64,000 nucleotides of DNA from Pseudomaricurvus alcaniphilus (lineage in GTDB: Bacteria; Pseudomonadota; Gammaproteobacteria; Pseudomonadales; Cellvibrionaceae): contig NZ_JAAOIX010000001.1 of the NCBI RefSeq assembly GCF_011440395.1, positions 1,348,402 through 1,412,401 on the forward strand. The letters are read 5' to 3'. Within the stretch, counting starts at the first letter, position 1. Every line of letters begins with the position of its first letter. Positions 46,368 through 55,542 of this stretch are shown one piece after another. Made by a program: the position numbers and the translations under genes. The notes under the pieces are model-generated. The model was not told the DNA's origin, did not search any database, and saw nothing but the letters and a program-made list of their open reading frames with translations.

Positions 46368-46384
46368 TTAATATTACCCCCTTA

Positions 46385-46398
46385 TGCCACCGGTGGCA
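46385..46398. promoter_or_regulatory. Pectin operator TGCCACCGGTGGCA (distal of a pair)
   Basis: A perfect palindrome 222 bp before receptor copy 3 and 20 bp past the uxaA stop. With the copy at 46354 it forms a pair about three helical turns apart, as at 17077/17110. Confidence 0.75.
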
Positions 46399-46418
46399 AC
46401 ACTTTCAAAATTTTTATT

Positions 46419-47939
46419 TTAGATAACGGCACCAATCTGCCAGGGCAGGAATTCATGACTGCCGTACTGCAGCAGTTCGCTCTTGGAGCGCTTACCCGAG
46501 GCGATTTCCAGCAACTCGTCAAAGATCTGCCGGCCGCATTCCGCCACACTCATCTCGCCGTCGAACACGCCACCGCAGTTAAAATCCATATCTTCGATCA
46601 TACTCTCGTAGAGCGGCGTGTTGGTGGCCAGCTTTAGACAGGGGGCAGGTTTGGAGCCGTAGGCTGAGCCACGGCCAGTGGTAAAACAGACCAAATTGGC
46701 ACCGGAGGCCATTTGCCCGGTCACCGATACCGGGTCGTAACCGGGGCTGTCCATAATCACCAGGCCGCGCTCGGTCACTGGCTCGGCGTATTGATACACC
46801 GCGTTGAGGGGCGAAGTACCGCCCTTGGCCTGGGCACCGAGGGATTTTTCCAGGATGGTGGTCAAGCCGCCCGCCTTGTTGCCGGGCGACGGGTTGTTGT
46901 TCAGCTCCACCCCGTTTTTACGGGTGTAGTCGAGCCACCAGCTGAGCCGATCCAGCAGCGCCTGGCCCACCTCCGGGGTTTTGGCGCGCGCCAGCAGCAG
47001 GTGCTCGGCGCCGTAGATTTCCGGCGTTTCCGAAAGAATGGCGGTACCCCCCTGCTGCACCAGGATATCCATAGCCGCGCCCAGCGAAGGGTTGGCGGTA
47101 ATACCCGACAGGGCGTCGGAGCCACCGCACTGCAACCCCACCACCAGTTCACTGGCCGGAATGGGTTCGCGCTGCAGCTGGTTAGCCGCCCGGATCATGT
47201 CCTCGACGATAGCAATACCCGCCGCTACAGTCTTGCGGGTGCCGCCCTCGCTTTGAATGATCAGGCTGCGAAACTGCTGCCCTTCTGCAATGCCTTCGCG
47301 CTGCTTGAAATCCGCCAGCTGCATCACTTCACAGCCGAGACCAATCATCAGCACCCCGGCAAAGTTGGGGTGGTTGGCGTAACCCTTGTAGACCCGGTTC
47401 AATATGGCAAACCCTTCCCCCTGCCCCATGCCACAGCCCGTGGCGTGGGTAAAGGCCACCACGCCATCGACATTGGCGTAGTGCTGGAGAAAATCGCTGT
47501 GGGCAAAGTGCTGCTCGATTTGCTTGGCCACCGTGGCGGAACAGTTGACCGAGGTCAGGATACCAATGTAGTTGCGGGTACCGGCTTTGCCTGACGCCCG
47601 TCGATAGCCCTGGAAACTGGCCTGCGGCGCCGCTGTTGCAAGCTGCGGCTGGCTGACCCGGGGCGCGGCCGAGCGCGGCAATTCAGCAGCCGGGACACCG
47701 CAGTTGTGGGCGTGCACATGCTGCCCCTTACGGATCGGCTGCAGCGCCACGCCGATGACCTGGTTGTACTTGCGCACCTGCTCCCCGGCAGCGATATCCC
47801 GCGCTGCAATTTTGTGAAATCGGGGCACTGTATCCAGCACTTCGGCGCCGTCGAGTTCCGCCAGCAGCACCCCCGGGCGCAGCTCGCTGCGAGCCAGGGC
47901 GACATTGTCTTGTTCATGTAGTTTTAACGTCAATTTCAT
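46419..47939 (-). CDS. uxaA: Altronate dehydratase UxaA
   Basis: Dehydrates D-altronate to KDG, third step of the galacturonate isomerase route. The 506 residues match E. coli UxaA (495) over the whole length, both the small N-terminal SAF-type domain (MKLTLKLHEQDNVALARSEL) and the large catalytic domain (GYRRASGKAGTRNYIGIL, THATGCGMGQGEG, LQCGGSDALSGITANPSLG, FTTGRGSAYG). The ATG at 47939 is chosen because AGGTGAG lies just before it; a frame from 47957 would include that site. It follows the lacI gene by 27 bp, so regulator and enzyme are likely co-transcribed. Confidence 0.96.
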   Translation of the reverse strand: MKLTLKLHEQDNVALARSELRPGVLLAELDGAEVLDTVPRFHKIAARDIAAGEQVRKYNQVIGVALQPIRKGQHVHAHNCGVPAAELPRSAAPRVSQPQLATAAPQASFQGYRRASGKAGTRNYIGILTSVNCSATVAKQIEQHFAHSDFLQHYANVDGVVAFTHATGCGMGQGEGFAILNRVYKGYANHPNFAGVLMIGLGCEVMQLADFKQREGIAEGQQFRSLIIQSEGGTRKTVAAGIAIVEDMIRAANQLQREPIPASELVVGLQCGGSDALSGITANPSLGAAMDILVQQGGTAILSETPEIYGAEHLLLARAKTPEVGQALLDRLSWWLDYTRKNGVELNNNPSPGNKAGGLTTILEKSLGAQAKGGTSPLNAVYQYAEPVTERGLVIMDSPGYDPVSVTGQMASGANLVCFTTGRGSAYGSKPAPCLKLATNTPLYESMIEDMDFNCGGVFDGEMSVAECGRQIFDELLEIASGKRSKSELLQYGSHEFLPWQIGAVI

Positions 47940-47966
47940 ACTCAACTCACCTTTCATAGAGCTGCA

Positions 47967-49010
47967 TTATTCACCGGCCACATCCGCGGTCGATTGCCGA
48001 CAGATCAACTGCGGCGTAAACACTGTGGGTAATTCGTTTAAAATCTGCTCGTTGTTGCTGGCCGCCGCAATCAGCTTCAGGGCCGCCGCCCGGGCCATAT
48101 CGGCATTGGGGCGCTGCAGAGTGGTCAGGGACGGGCGCAGGCGCGAGGCCATGGGCTCGTCGTCATAACCCACCACCAACAGGTCGCCGGGCACTTTCAG
48201 GCCGAGATCCTCAGCGGTGTGAATCACCGCAATGGCCATCTGGTCATTGCTGGCGAACACGGCGTCGGGGCGGGATTTGGCGGACAGTAATTGCTTGGCA
48301 CAGAGCAGCCCGGACTCATAAGTGAAGTCGCCCTCAACCACTCGCTGGCTATTGATCTGGATGCCGAGATCGCCGAGGGCGCTTTGCAGCCCCTCAAAGC
48401 GCTCTTTCGAGGCCAGTCGATGGGGTGGCCCGAGGATGACCGCCACATCTTTGCAACCGCGGCGGTGAAACAGTTCCGCCACCTGGCGCATGGCACTGCG
48501 GTCGTCGGAGATGACCACCTTCTCGGCCGCATCCACCGCTATGGCCGCCAGCCGCACATAGGGGATACCTTTGTCCTGCAGGGCCTTGGTCAAAGCCTCA
48601 TTGGCGGAAATGGGCGGCATGATGATCAGCCCATCGAGTTTGGAGCGGGTAACGAAATTCAGTACGTCGGCGGTCAGGCTCTCACTCTGGTAGGCGCAGG
48701 GGTGCACCACCATTTCATAGCCGTGACTGGCGCAGGCGCTGAGGATACCTTTTTGCACCGAGTGAATGACGATGGCGTTGGGCTCATCGTAGAGCAGCCC
48801 CAACAGGTAGGAGCGACTGGAAGCCAGACCCCGCGCCTGCTTGCTGGGGGCATAATCCAATTCGGCGATGATCTGCTGGATTTTCTCCCGCGTCTCGGGG
48901 TTGACCTTGGGCGAATTGTTGAGCACCCGCGAGACTGTGCGTTTGGACACGCCGGCAAGGCGAGCCACATCATTGATGGTGGCAGTGCTGGTTGAGTCAT
49001 TCATTGTCAT
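47967..49010 (-). CDS. LacI-family regulator, likely master regulator of pectin use
   Basis: A 347-residue repressor-type protein. Residues ~10-65 hold the helix-turn-helix and hinge (TINDVARLAGVSKRTVSRVLNNSPKVNPETREKI, YAPSKQARGLASSRS). The rest is a periplasmic-binding-protein-like effector domain (LIIMPPISANEAL, VISDDRSAMRQVAELFHRRGCKDVAVILGP, VFASNDQMAIAVIH, VVGYDDEPMASRLRPSLTTLQRP). It directly precedes uxaA. The recurrent 14-bp palindrome with central CG is the type of site this family binds, so it is the natural candidate to control all eight sites, probably released by KDG or a related intermediate (inference). No copy of the operator lies before the gene itself. Confidence 0.93.
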   Translation of the reverse strand: MTMNDSTSTATINDVARLAGVSKRTVSRVLNNSPKVNPETREKIQQIIAELDYAPSKQARGLASSRSYLLGLLYDEPNAIVIHSVQKGILSACASHGYEMVVHPCAYQSESLTADVLNFVTRSKLDGLIIMPPISANEALTKALQDKGIPYVRLAAIAVDAAEKVVISDDRSAMRQVAELFHRRGCKDVAVILGPPHRLASKERFEGLQSALGDLGIQINSQRVVEGDFTYESGLLCAKQLLSAKSRPDAVFASNDQMAIAVIHTAEDLGLKVPGDLLVVGYDDEPMASRLRPSLTTLQRPNADMARAAALKLIAAASNNEQILNELPTVFTPQLICRQSTADVAGE

Positions 49011-49051
49011 TCGCCTGTTTATTAAAACCTTTGCAAGTAGTTCACTATTGG

Positions 49052-49111
49052 GGCATGGCTTACCGGGACATGGATTACTGGCGTCTTGATTATCAGTCTA
49101 TGGATTACCGG
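49052..49111. repeat. 15-bp degenerate tandem repeat, four units, upstream of lacI
   Basis: GGCATGGCTTACCGG, GACATGGATTACTGG, CGTCTTGATTATCAG and TCTATGGATTACCGG follow each other directly. They lie just upstream of the regulator start and may overlap its promoter. Confidence 0.6.
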
Positions 49112-49231
49112 CCGATAGGCAGGACACACGCTGCGCTGGCAAGCGATGTATATTTCTATTCAGGCTTGCCGCGAAAGTGTGCGACTTATCCATAAGTTTC
49201 AAATTCCAGGGGCAGCGCCAACAAAAGCAAC

Positions 49232-50704
49232 CTACAACAACTGGGCCGCTTGCAACTGGCTCCCATTGACGCTGACCTTCTGCAATTGTATGGCAGTGAC
49301 GTTTTCGATAACACCCAGCGAATCCGCCAGGGCAATATCGCAATCGCGCAGGCTCAGGCCGGTGAGCGGGTTGTCGGGAAAACCGCGCAACACAAACGCC
49401 CTCTGCGCCTTGCGTACGTAAAAGCCGCGAATCTCCACATCCTTTACCGTCGGCTGGAAGTTGCCGTTGGGGCCCTCCTCGTAATAGAAGTTAACCACAA
49501 TGGCGTCCTGCACTTCTCCAACCAGGATATTTTCATAGCGAATATGCTCGATCACGCCACCGCGGGAGGCATTGGTCTTGATGCGAATGGCGCGTTCCAG
49601 GTCGGGGCTGCTCATAATACAATTGCGCGCGTGCAGGTTTTTTACGCCGCCGGAAATCTCGCTGCCAAGGACGATGCCGCCGTGACCGGCGCGCATGGTA
49701 CAGTCCTGAATCAGGACATTTTTACACGGCTTGGCCAGGCGCCGACCGTCGTTGTTGCGCCCGGACTTGATGGCGATACAATCGTCACCGGTATCAAAGG
49801 TGCAACCTTCGATCACCACCCGGTTGCAGGATTCCGGGTCGCAGCCGTCGGAGTTGGGACCATGGCTACGCAGGATCACCTTGCGCACGGTGACGTCCTC
49901 ACACAGCACCGGGTGCAGCAGCCAAAAGGGGGCCGCGGTAACGGTGACACCCTCGATCTTGACCCGCTGGCATTCATAAAACTGAATAAACGACGGGCGC
50001 AGGTAGCTGCCCTCGGCGAACACTCGCTCCGCCACGGGTACGCCCCGCTCGGCCATATCGAACAATTGCTGGCGCGCGGCGGCCTGGTCCTGCTCGGGGT
50101 AGTAATTCCAATCGCGCTCGGAATGCTGGCCTTTCCACGGCCACCAGGTATCCCGGTTGGCATTGCCGTTGAGCACACCGCCGCCGGTAACCGCCACATT
50201 GTGCTGCCGATAGGCGTAGATCAACGGCGAATAGCCCATCATTTCCATGCCTTCCCAGCGCGTGAACACCGCTGGCAGATAGCGGCTGGGATCGGTGTAA
50301 AAACTCAGTTGCGCCGAGCTGGTGATGTGCAATTCCACATTGCTGAGCAAATGCACCGGGCCGCTGCGGTAGACACCGGAAGACAGCACCACCCGGCCGC
50401 CACCGGACTCGTGACAGGCGCGAATGGCGGCGCTGATGGCAGCGCTGCAGTCGGTTTGGTTGTCGCCTGCGGCACCGAAGTCTTCCACCAGCAGATAGCG
50501 CTCGGGGAAATACGGCTCGCGGGTGGCGACCTTGATTTCATCGGCGCTCAACCAGCGCTTCTCGCCCTCCAGTGCCAACACACTGGTGTTGTCGTATTGA
50601 TTGGCGCAGCCGCTCAAAGTCGCACCCACTGCCGAACCCAGCGCCCCCATACCCACAAGCTGGGTGAAGCGGCGGCGACTGATCTGTATGTTGCTATTGC
50701 CCAC
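49232..50704 (-). CDS. GH28 polygalacturonase with Tat signal
   Basis: A 490-residue secreted galacturonan hydrolase. The GTG at 50704 is chosen as start because AGGAG lies nine bases upstream; the frame open to 50770 would bury it. The N-terminus VGNSNIQISRRRFTQLVGMGALGSAVGATLSGC carries a twin-arginine motif (SRRRF), so export is likely folded, through Tat. All GH28 motifs are standard: PNSDGCDPESC, TGDDCIAIKSG, AGHGGIVLGSEISG and RAIRIKTN. The product would be galacturonate for the TRAP transporter encoded 128 bp upstream on the same strand. High confidence for family; exo action is inferred. Confidence 0.93.
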   Translation of the reverse strand: MGNSNIQISRRRFTQLVGMGALGSAVGATLSGCANQYDNTSVLALEGEKRWLSADEIKVATREPYFPERYLLVEDFGAAGDNQTDCSAAISAAIRACHESGGGRVVLSSGVYRSGPVHLLSNVELHITSSAQLSFYTDPSRYLPAVFTRWEGMEMMGYSPLIYAYRQHNVAVTGGGVLNGNANRDTWWPWKGQHSERDWNYYPEQDQAAARQQLFDMAERGVPVAERVFAEGSYLRPSFIQFYECQRVKIEGVTVTAAPFWLLHPVLCEDVTVRKVILRSHGPNSDGCDPESCNRVVIEGCTFDTGDDCIAIKSGRNNDGRRLAKPCKNVLIQDCTMRAGHGGIVLGSEISGGVKNLHARNCIMSSPDLERAIRIKTNASRGGVIEHIRYENILVGEVQDAIVVNFYYEEGPNGNFQPTVKDVEIRGFYVRKAQRAFVLRGFPDNPLTGLSLRDCDIALADSLGVIENVTAIQLQKVSVNGSQLQAAQLL

Positions 50705-50832
50705 TCTGTAGTACTCCTGAATTTTTAGCTGTGGCATGGCGGCGGCGATGATAGCACCCGGGTGCAGCACACGCAGCCCGCCAGCGGATTACCTGGTCCA
50801 GCGGCCAGGATCGAAACCAGTCCTGCGGCCAC

Positions 50833-52128
50833 CTAGTTCATCAAGCCAAAATAACGCGGCAGGGCTTCACTGATGGCCGGCACATAGGTCACCAGCAACA
50901 GCGCCACAATCATGGCCGCGTACATGGGCAGCAGTGGCCCAATCATGCGCGCGATGGTGGTTTTGGCTATGGCGCAGCTGACAAACAGGACACTGCCCAC
51001 CGGCGGGGTCACCAGCCCAATGGACAGGTTCAATACCATCATGATGCCAAAATGCAAGGGCGACATGCCCAGCTGGGTCGCCACCGGCAGAAAAATCGGC
51101 GTAAAGATCAGCACCGCCGGAGTCATATCCATAAACGAACCCACCATCAGCAACACCAAATTGATGATCAGTAAAATCAGCAGCGGGTTGTTGCTGAGCT
51201 GCAGCAAGAATTCCGCCACCTGGGTGGGTATATCGTGAAACGCCAGCAGCCAGGACATGGCCACGGATGTTGCCACCAGCAGCATGACAATGGCGGTGGT
51301 CTCGGCCGACTTGAGCAGGATGGGGTAGATATCGCGGCGGCTGATTTCGCCGTAGGCCAGCCAGGCCAGGGCGAGGGCGTACAACACCGCGATGGCACCG
51401 GCCTCGGTAGCGGTGAAAATGCCGCCGAGGATACCGCCGATCACCACCACAATCAGCAGCAGACTCGGCAGCGCCCGCAATCCGGCGCCCATGGTAGCGC
51501 GCAGGCTCTGGCGCCCGGCGGTGGGCAGATTGTGGCGCTTGGCGTGATACGCGCATACCAGCATCAACAAGCCCGCCAGCAACAACCCGGGCAAGTAGCC
51601 GGCGATAAACAGCGCGGCGATGGACACCCCGCCACTGGCGATGGCGTAGACAATCAGGATGTTACTGGGCGGGATCAGCAAACCGGTGGTAGCACTGGTG
51701 GCCGTCACCGCGGCGCTGAAGTTGCGATCGAAACCGTCCTTTTCCATCTCCGGCAGCATAAAGCCACCCACGGCGGAGCTGGCGGCCACTGCGGAACCGG
51801 AGATGGCACCAAAGAGAGTACAGGAGACGACGTTCACCAGCGCCAGGCCACCGGGAACCATGCCAATCAGGCTCTTGGCAAAGTCGATCAAACGGCGGGC
51901 AATGCCACCCTGCCCCATGATCACCCCGCTGAGGATAAACAGCGGAATGGCCAGCAGGGCAAAGCTGTTGAGCCCACCCACCATGCGCTGGGCCATAGTC
52001 GCCACTGCGGGGCCCGCATCCAGGGACATCATTAGCGCCCCGAGGGTGGCCACACCGATACAAAACGCCACCGGCACCCCGAGCATCAACAGCACCACAA
52101 ACACACCTAACAACACGGCTTCAATCAT
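50833..52128 (-). CDS. dctM: TRAP transporter large permease DctM
   Basis: A 431-residue inner-membrane protein with about 12-13 hydrophobic segments that forms the transport pore of a sodium-driven TRAP uptake system. MIEAVLLGVFVVLLMLGVPVAFCIGVATLGAL, GISGSAVAASSAVGGFMLPEME and TPPVGSVLFVSCAIAKTTI are typical. The start at 52128 has GGAGGTGA before it and overlaps the dctQ stop as ATGA; the longer frame to 52242 is rejected. Substrate predicted to be galacturonate or another uronate because of operon and operator. Confidence 0.94.
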   Translation of the reverse strand: MIEAVLLGVFVVLLMLGVPVAFCIGVATLGALMMSLDAGPAVATMAQRMVGGLNSFALLAIPLFILSGVIMGQGGIARRLIDFAKSLIGMVPGGLALVNVVSCTLFGAISGSAVAASSAVGGFMLPEMEKDGFDRNFSAAVTATSATTGLLIPPSNILIVYAIASGGVSIAALFIAGYLPGLLLAGLLMLVCAYHAKRHNLPTAGRQSLRATMGAGLRALPSLLLIVVVIGGILGGIFTATEAGAIAVLYALALAWLAYGEISRRDIYPILLKSAETTAIVMLLVATSVAMSWLLAFHDIPTQVAEFLLQLSNNPLLILLIINLVLLMVGSFMDMTPAVLIFTPIFLPVATQLGMSPLHFGIMMVLNLSIGLVTPPVGSVLFVSCAIAKTTIARMIGPLLPMYAAMIVALLLVTYVPAISEALPRYFGLMN

Positions 52129-52640
52129 GACTTCACCTCCGCTGCACTGACCGCGGTGTCGATGCGCCGGGCGCGCACCGCTTCCACCAGGGCAATCACA
52201 GCATAAAAAATCAACATCACGCCGCTGATCGGCAAACTGCAATAGACCAGCGACATCGACACTCCCAACGCGGCAGAATGCTGCTGCAACTCCGCGGTTA
52301 ACTGCACGATACTGAGGCCACCGGCCACCAGCACCGTGGCGGCAAAGAAGATCACTAGCAGGTGCACAAACACTTCGTGCCAGAAGCGCGCGCGCCCCTC
52401 AAATTTGGCGCTGATCAAATCCAGCCCCAGATGCATCTTCACGTGGTAGGCAAAACTGCCGCCCAACAGGCCGATCCAAATCAGCAGGAAGCGGGCCAGC
52501 TCCTCGGTCCAGGGGCTGGGGTCGCCGAGCAGGTAGCGCGACACTATCTGCCAGGTGACACACAACACCATGGTGGCCATCAACAGTGCCAACAGCACGC
52601 GGAACAGGCGATCCAACACGTTCACCAGAGACGACAACAT
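52125..52640 (-). CDS. dctQ: TRAP transporter small permease DctQ
   Basis: A 171-residue inner-membrane protein with four hydrophobic helices (VLLALLMATMVLCVTWQIVSRYL..., ARFLLIWIGLLGGSFAYHVKMHLGLDLI, VHLLVIFFAATVLVAGGL, SLPISGVMLIFYAVIALVEAV). TWQIVSRYLLG and SPWTEELARFLLIW are DctQ signatures. The ATG at 52640 overlaps the dctP stop by one base (TGATG) with AGGAG upstream, so dctP-dctQ-dctM are translationally linked. Confidence 0.93.
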   Translation of the reverse strand: MLSSLVNVLDRLFRVLLALLMATMVLCVTWQIVSRYLLGDPSPWTEELARFLLIWIGLLGGSFAYHVKMHLGLDLISAKFEGRARFWHEVFVHLLVIFFAATVLVAGGLSIVQLTAELQQHSAALGVSMSLVYCSLPISGVMLIFYAVIALVEAVRARRIDTAVSAAEVKS

Positions 52641-53692
52641 CAGGGGTACTCCTGTATTTGCTGTATGACCCGGCCCAAAGGACTGCCGGCGTAGGATTGC
52701 AACATGGCCGCCACCTGGCCGCTGAACTGGCGCTTGTCGGGACGAATTATCGTGACCCCGGCGGCCTCCACGGCGGCCAGCGCGGCCTCGGTGTCGACGC
52801 GCCACTGCTCCCGTTGCAGTGCCACAGACTCATCTACGGCCACTTGCAACCAGCCGCGCTGCTGTTCGGTCAGGTGATCCCAGACGTACTTGCTGATCAG
52901 CAGAATGTCCGGTACCGCCGAGTGCTCGTCGAGGGTGTAATAGCGGGCCACCTCGTAGTGATGGGACAGGTAAAAGCTGGGGGGATTATTTTCCGCGCCG
53001 TCCACTACCCCCTGCTGCAAGGCGGTATACAACTCACCCCAGGCCACCGGCGTGGGGCTGCCACCGAGTGAAGCCACCATCTGCATGGCGGTCTGGCTTT
53101 CCTGGACCCGAATCTTCATGCCCTTGAGGTCGGCCGGCGTGTGGATGGGTCGCTTGGTCGAATAAAAGCTGCGACTGCCGGCGTCGTAATAGCCGAGCCC
53201 CAGCAAGCGCGCCCCCACCGGGCTTTGCAACAACTGTTCGCCAATGGCGGAGTCCAGCACCCGCTGGTAATGGTCGCGGTCGCGAAACAGGTAGGGGATA
53301 TTGAAAATTTTCATTTCCGGCACAAAGCCCTCCAGCGGGCTGGCTGACACTTTGGTCATGGCCAGACTGCCGATTTGCAGCAGCTCGATCAGCTCCCGCT
53401 CACTGCCCAACTGGCCGCTGGGGTAGATATCGATCGCCATGCTGCCACCCGACAGCGCCTGCAGGCGCTGGTCCATAAACACCATGGCCTTGTGCACTGT
53501 GTGGGTCGGGTCAAGGGTATGGGCCAGCTTCAAGCGCAGCTGGGTATCGGATTGCTTGCACCCGGCCAGCGACAGCATAAACAGGGTAGCCAGCAACAGG
53601 GCTGGCAAACCTCTGCCCGACAATGGCCACGGGAATGGCAATGGCAAACGCCGCCCGGCTCGCTGGAAAAGTGCAACAGTGAATATTCTCAT
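52640..53692 (-). CDS. dctP: TRAP transporter solute-binding protein DctP
   Basis: A 350-residue extracytoplasmic binding protein. It has a long N-region, then LLLATLFMLSLAGCKQ, whose LAGC lipobox suggests a lipoprotein. DctP features are LAHTLDPTHTVHKAMVFMDQRL, GQLGSERELIELLQIGSLAMTKVSASPLEGF, MKIFNIPYLFRDRDH, and the Arg of GMKIRVQES that normally binds the substrate carboxylate, then VVDGAENNPPSFY. The family binds organic acids, and the pectin context points to a uronate. The perfect pectin operator lies 96 bp upstream. Confidence 0.94.
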   Translation of the reverse strand: MRIFTVALFQRAGRRLPLPFPWPLSGRGLPALLLATLFMLSLAGCKQSDTQLRLKLAHTLDPTHTVHKAMVFMDQRLQALSGGSMAIDIYPSGQLGSERELIELLQIGSLAMTKVSASPLEGFVPEMKIFNIPYLFRDRDHYQRVLDSAIGEQLLQSPVGARLLGLGYYDAGSRSFYSTKRPIHTPADLKGMKIRVQESQTAMQMVASLGGSPTPVAWGELYTALQQGVVDGAENNPPSFYLSHHYEVARYYTLDEHSAVPDILLISKYVWDHLTEQQRGWLQVAVDESVALQREQWRVDTEAALAAVEAAGVTIIRPDKRQFSGQVAAMLQSYAGSPLGRVIQQIQEYP

Positions 53693-53787
53693 TTGGTCCC
53701 ATCCCGGTCTTGTCTTTATAGTGAGGAGCTGTGTGCTGGCTGGCAGCGGTCTTTTCTTCCAAATATCTTTTCTTTCAAATATCGTTG

Positions 53788-53801
53788 TGCCACCGGTGGC
53801 A
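53788..53801. promoter_or_regulatory. Pectin operator TGCCACCGGTGGCA between dctP and the sensor kinase gene
   Basis: A perfect palindrome in the 315-bp divergent gap, 96 bp from dctP and 206 bp from the kinase start. The rest of the gap shows no gene. Confidence 0.78.
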
Positions 53802-54007
53802 TAATAGGTGAAAACAGACCGCAGTGCAACTGGCGTCGGAAAAATTTGCTGCGCAAGACGTGCCCTATTGCCCGGTCACTGTTGTATGATAGGCGCCTTG
53901 ATTGCCCTGGCGTGCCCTGAACGCCAGCCTGATGCCCGCTGCCGCTGCCGCTGGCCATTGGGCCGGGCCACCACCACGACAATGACCTGGACCCCTGAAA
54001 CCTGACC

Positions 54008-55462
54008 ATGATCCGATTTCTGATTTGCTTGCCACTGCTACTTTCCAGCCCCTGGGTAACCGCCGGGACTCGGTCGCTGTTCAAAGACGAACAGGGCAAC
54101 ACCAACTGGCAGCATATTGCCAACTGGTCCAGCGGTACCCTGATCATCCTGCTGACCGCCGCCGCCATCTCCCTGTTCTTCAGTCACCGCCATACCAAGC
54201 GCGCCAATCGCGCCCTGGAGGAAATACGCGATGCCCTGGAGCAGCGGGTCCGGGAGCGCACCGCCACCCTGAACGAATCGAACCAGTTATTACAGGAAAC
54301 CAACAGCTTGCTGGAGGGTGAAATTGCCCAACACAAACAGACCTCGGCCCGCCTGCGCGACTCGGAGAGTTACATCAAGGATATTCTTGAGTCGATGCCG
54401 CTGATGCTGATTGGCGTCAACACCGACAAGCAGATCACCCAGTGGAACAAGCTGGCGGAGAAGGCTACCGGGGTCAAAAACCAGCAGGCCCTGGGCCGCA
54501 ACCTGTGGGAGGTTTACCCCACCATTACCGTGTCACCGGACCAGATCGCCAAGGTGCTGAAAGAGAACAGCCCCACCACCATCAAGCACTGCCAGCGGGG
54601 CCAGTACTACTTCGACATCACCATTTACCCGCTGCGGGAGCAGTCCGAAAGCGGTGTGGTGATCCTGGTGGACAATGTCACCACCCGTATCCTGGCGGAA
54701 AACATGTTGATCCAGCGCGACAAGATGTCGTCCATCGGGGAGCTGGTCACCACCACCGCCCACGACATCAACTCACCGCTGCAAATCATGCTCAAGGACC
54801 TGCAAGCAATGCAGGCCCTGCTGCCGGCCACCACCGAGGCACCGGCACAGCTGGATGCACCGACCATCGGCAGCTTTCACGATTGCCTGACCGACGCCCT
54901 GCAGGGCGGCCACCAGGCCTTGCGCGTGGTCAACAACCTGCTCGAATTTGCCAACACCCACGCCGACAACAAGCGCAAGGTGCAGATCGCCGATATTATT
55001 GAGCACACACTGGATTTGGCCCGCGACGTACTGTCCGAGCCGGATGGATTGAAATTCAAGGATATCGACATTGACCGGCACTACGAGCCCGAATTGCCGT
55101 CCATTCCCTGCAATGCCTCGGAACTGCAGCAGGTGTTTTTCAGCTTGTTCCGCCATGCCTTCAAATCCCTGCAAGACAAGCAGCAGGAGGATTTCAAGCC
55201 CCTGATCCGGATTGAGCTGTCCGAGTGCTACGACGCCATCTGGATCAAGGTGCAACACAACGGTGTCGGTCTCAGCATCACCGAACAACAGTACATCTTC
55301 GAGCCGTTTTTTAACAAGACGACCAACTCGGAGACCGTCGACCTGAGCACCCGCCTGTCGTTTTCCTATTTCATCATCACCGAACACCACGGCGGGCAGC
55401 TGGCAGTGACTTCCGACGTCAACGTCGGCACCACCTTTCATATCCAGTTGCAGATTAAGTAG
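54008..55462 (+). CDS. PAS-domain histidine kinase homologue with degenerate ATP-binding domain
   Basis: A 484-residue membrane protein. There is a signal-like segment (1-19), a ~22-residue periplasmic piece, a transmembrane helix (~43-59), a coiled coil (~63-118) and a PAS domain (~118-230). The HisKA region has His252 in TTTAHDINSPLQ. The HATPase region keeps the fold (FEPFFNKTT) but lacks key residues: the N-box reads FFSLFRHAFKSL (Asn to His383), the G1 box VQHNGVGL (Asp to His417) and the G2 box STRLSFS without its glycines. ATP binding looks impaired, so it may be a pseudokinase or sensor that works through another kinase. No response regulator is adjacent. It is divergent from dctP. 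Confidence 0.88.
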   Translation: MIRFLICLPLLLSSPWVTAGTRSLFKDEQGNTNWQHIANWSSGTLIILLTAAAISLFFSHRHTKRANRALEEIRDALEQRVRERTATLNESNQLLQETNSLLEGEIAQHKQTSARLRDSESYIKDILESMPLMLIGVNTDKQITQWNKLAEKATGVKNQQALGRNLWEVYPTITVSPDQIAKVLKENSPTTIKHCQRGQYYFDITIYPLREQSESGVVILVDNVTTRILAENMLIQRDKMSSIGELVTTTAHDINSPLQIMLKDLQAMQALLPATTEAPAQLDAPTIGSFHDCLTDALQGGHQALRVVNNLLEFANTHADNKRKVQIADIIEHTLDLARDVLSEPDGLKFKDIDIDRHYEPELPSIPCNASELQQVFFSLFRHAFKSLQDKQQEDFKPLIRIELSECYDAIWIKVQHNGVGLSITEQQYIFEPFFNKTTNSETVDLSTRLSFSYFIITEHHGGQLAVTSDVNVGTTFHIQLQIK

Positions 55463-55472
55463 GGTAAGAAAC

Positions 55473-55536
55473 GCAAAGGGGCCAGAATCACGGCTTTTAT
55501 CGATTAGGATAAAACCGGTGACGCTGGCCCCTTTGC
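55473..55536. terminator. Long hairpin after the sensor kinase gene
   Basis: GCAAAGGGGCCAG (55473-55485) pairs perfectly with CTGGCCCCTTTGC (55524-55536). An inner stem pairs about 55490-55501 with 55507-55518. It lies 10 bases past the stop and could serve transcription from either side. Confidence 0.7.
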
Positions 55537-55542
55537 TTTAGC

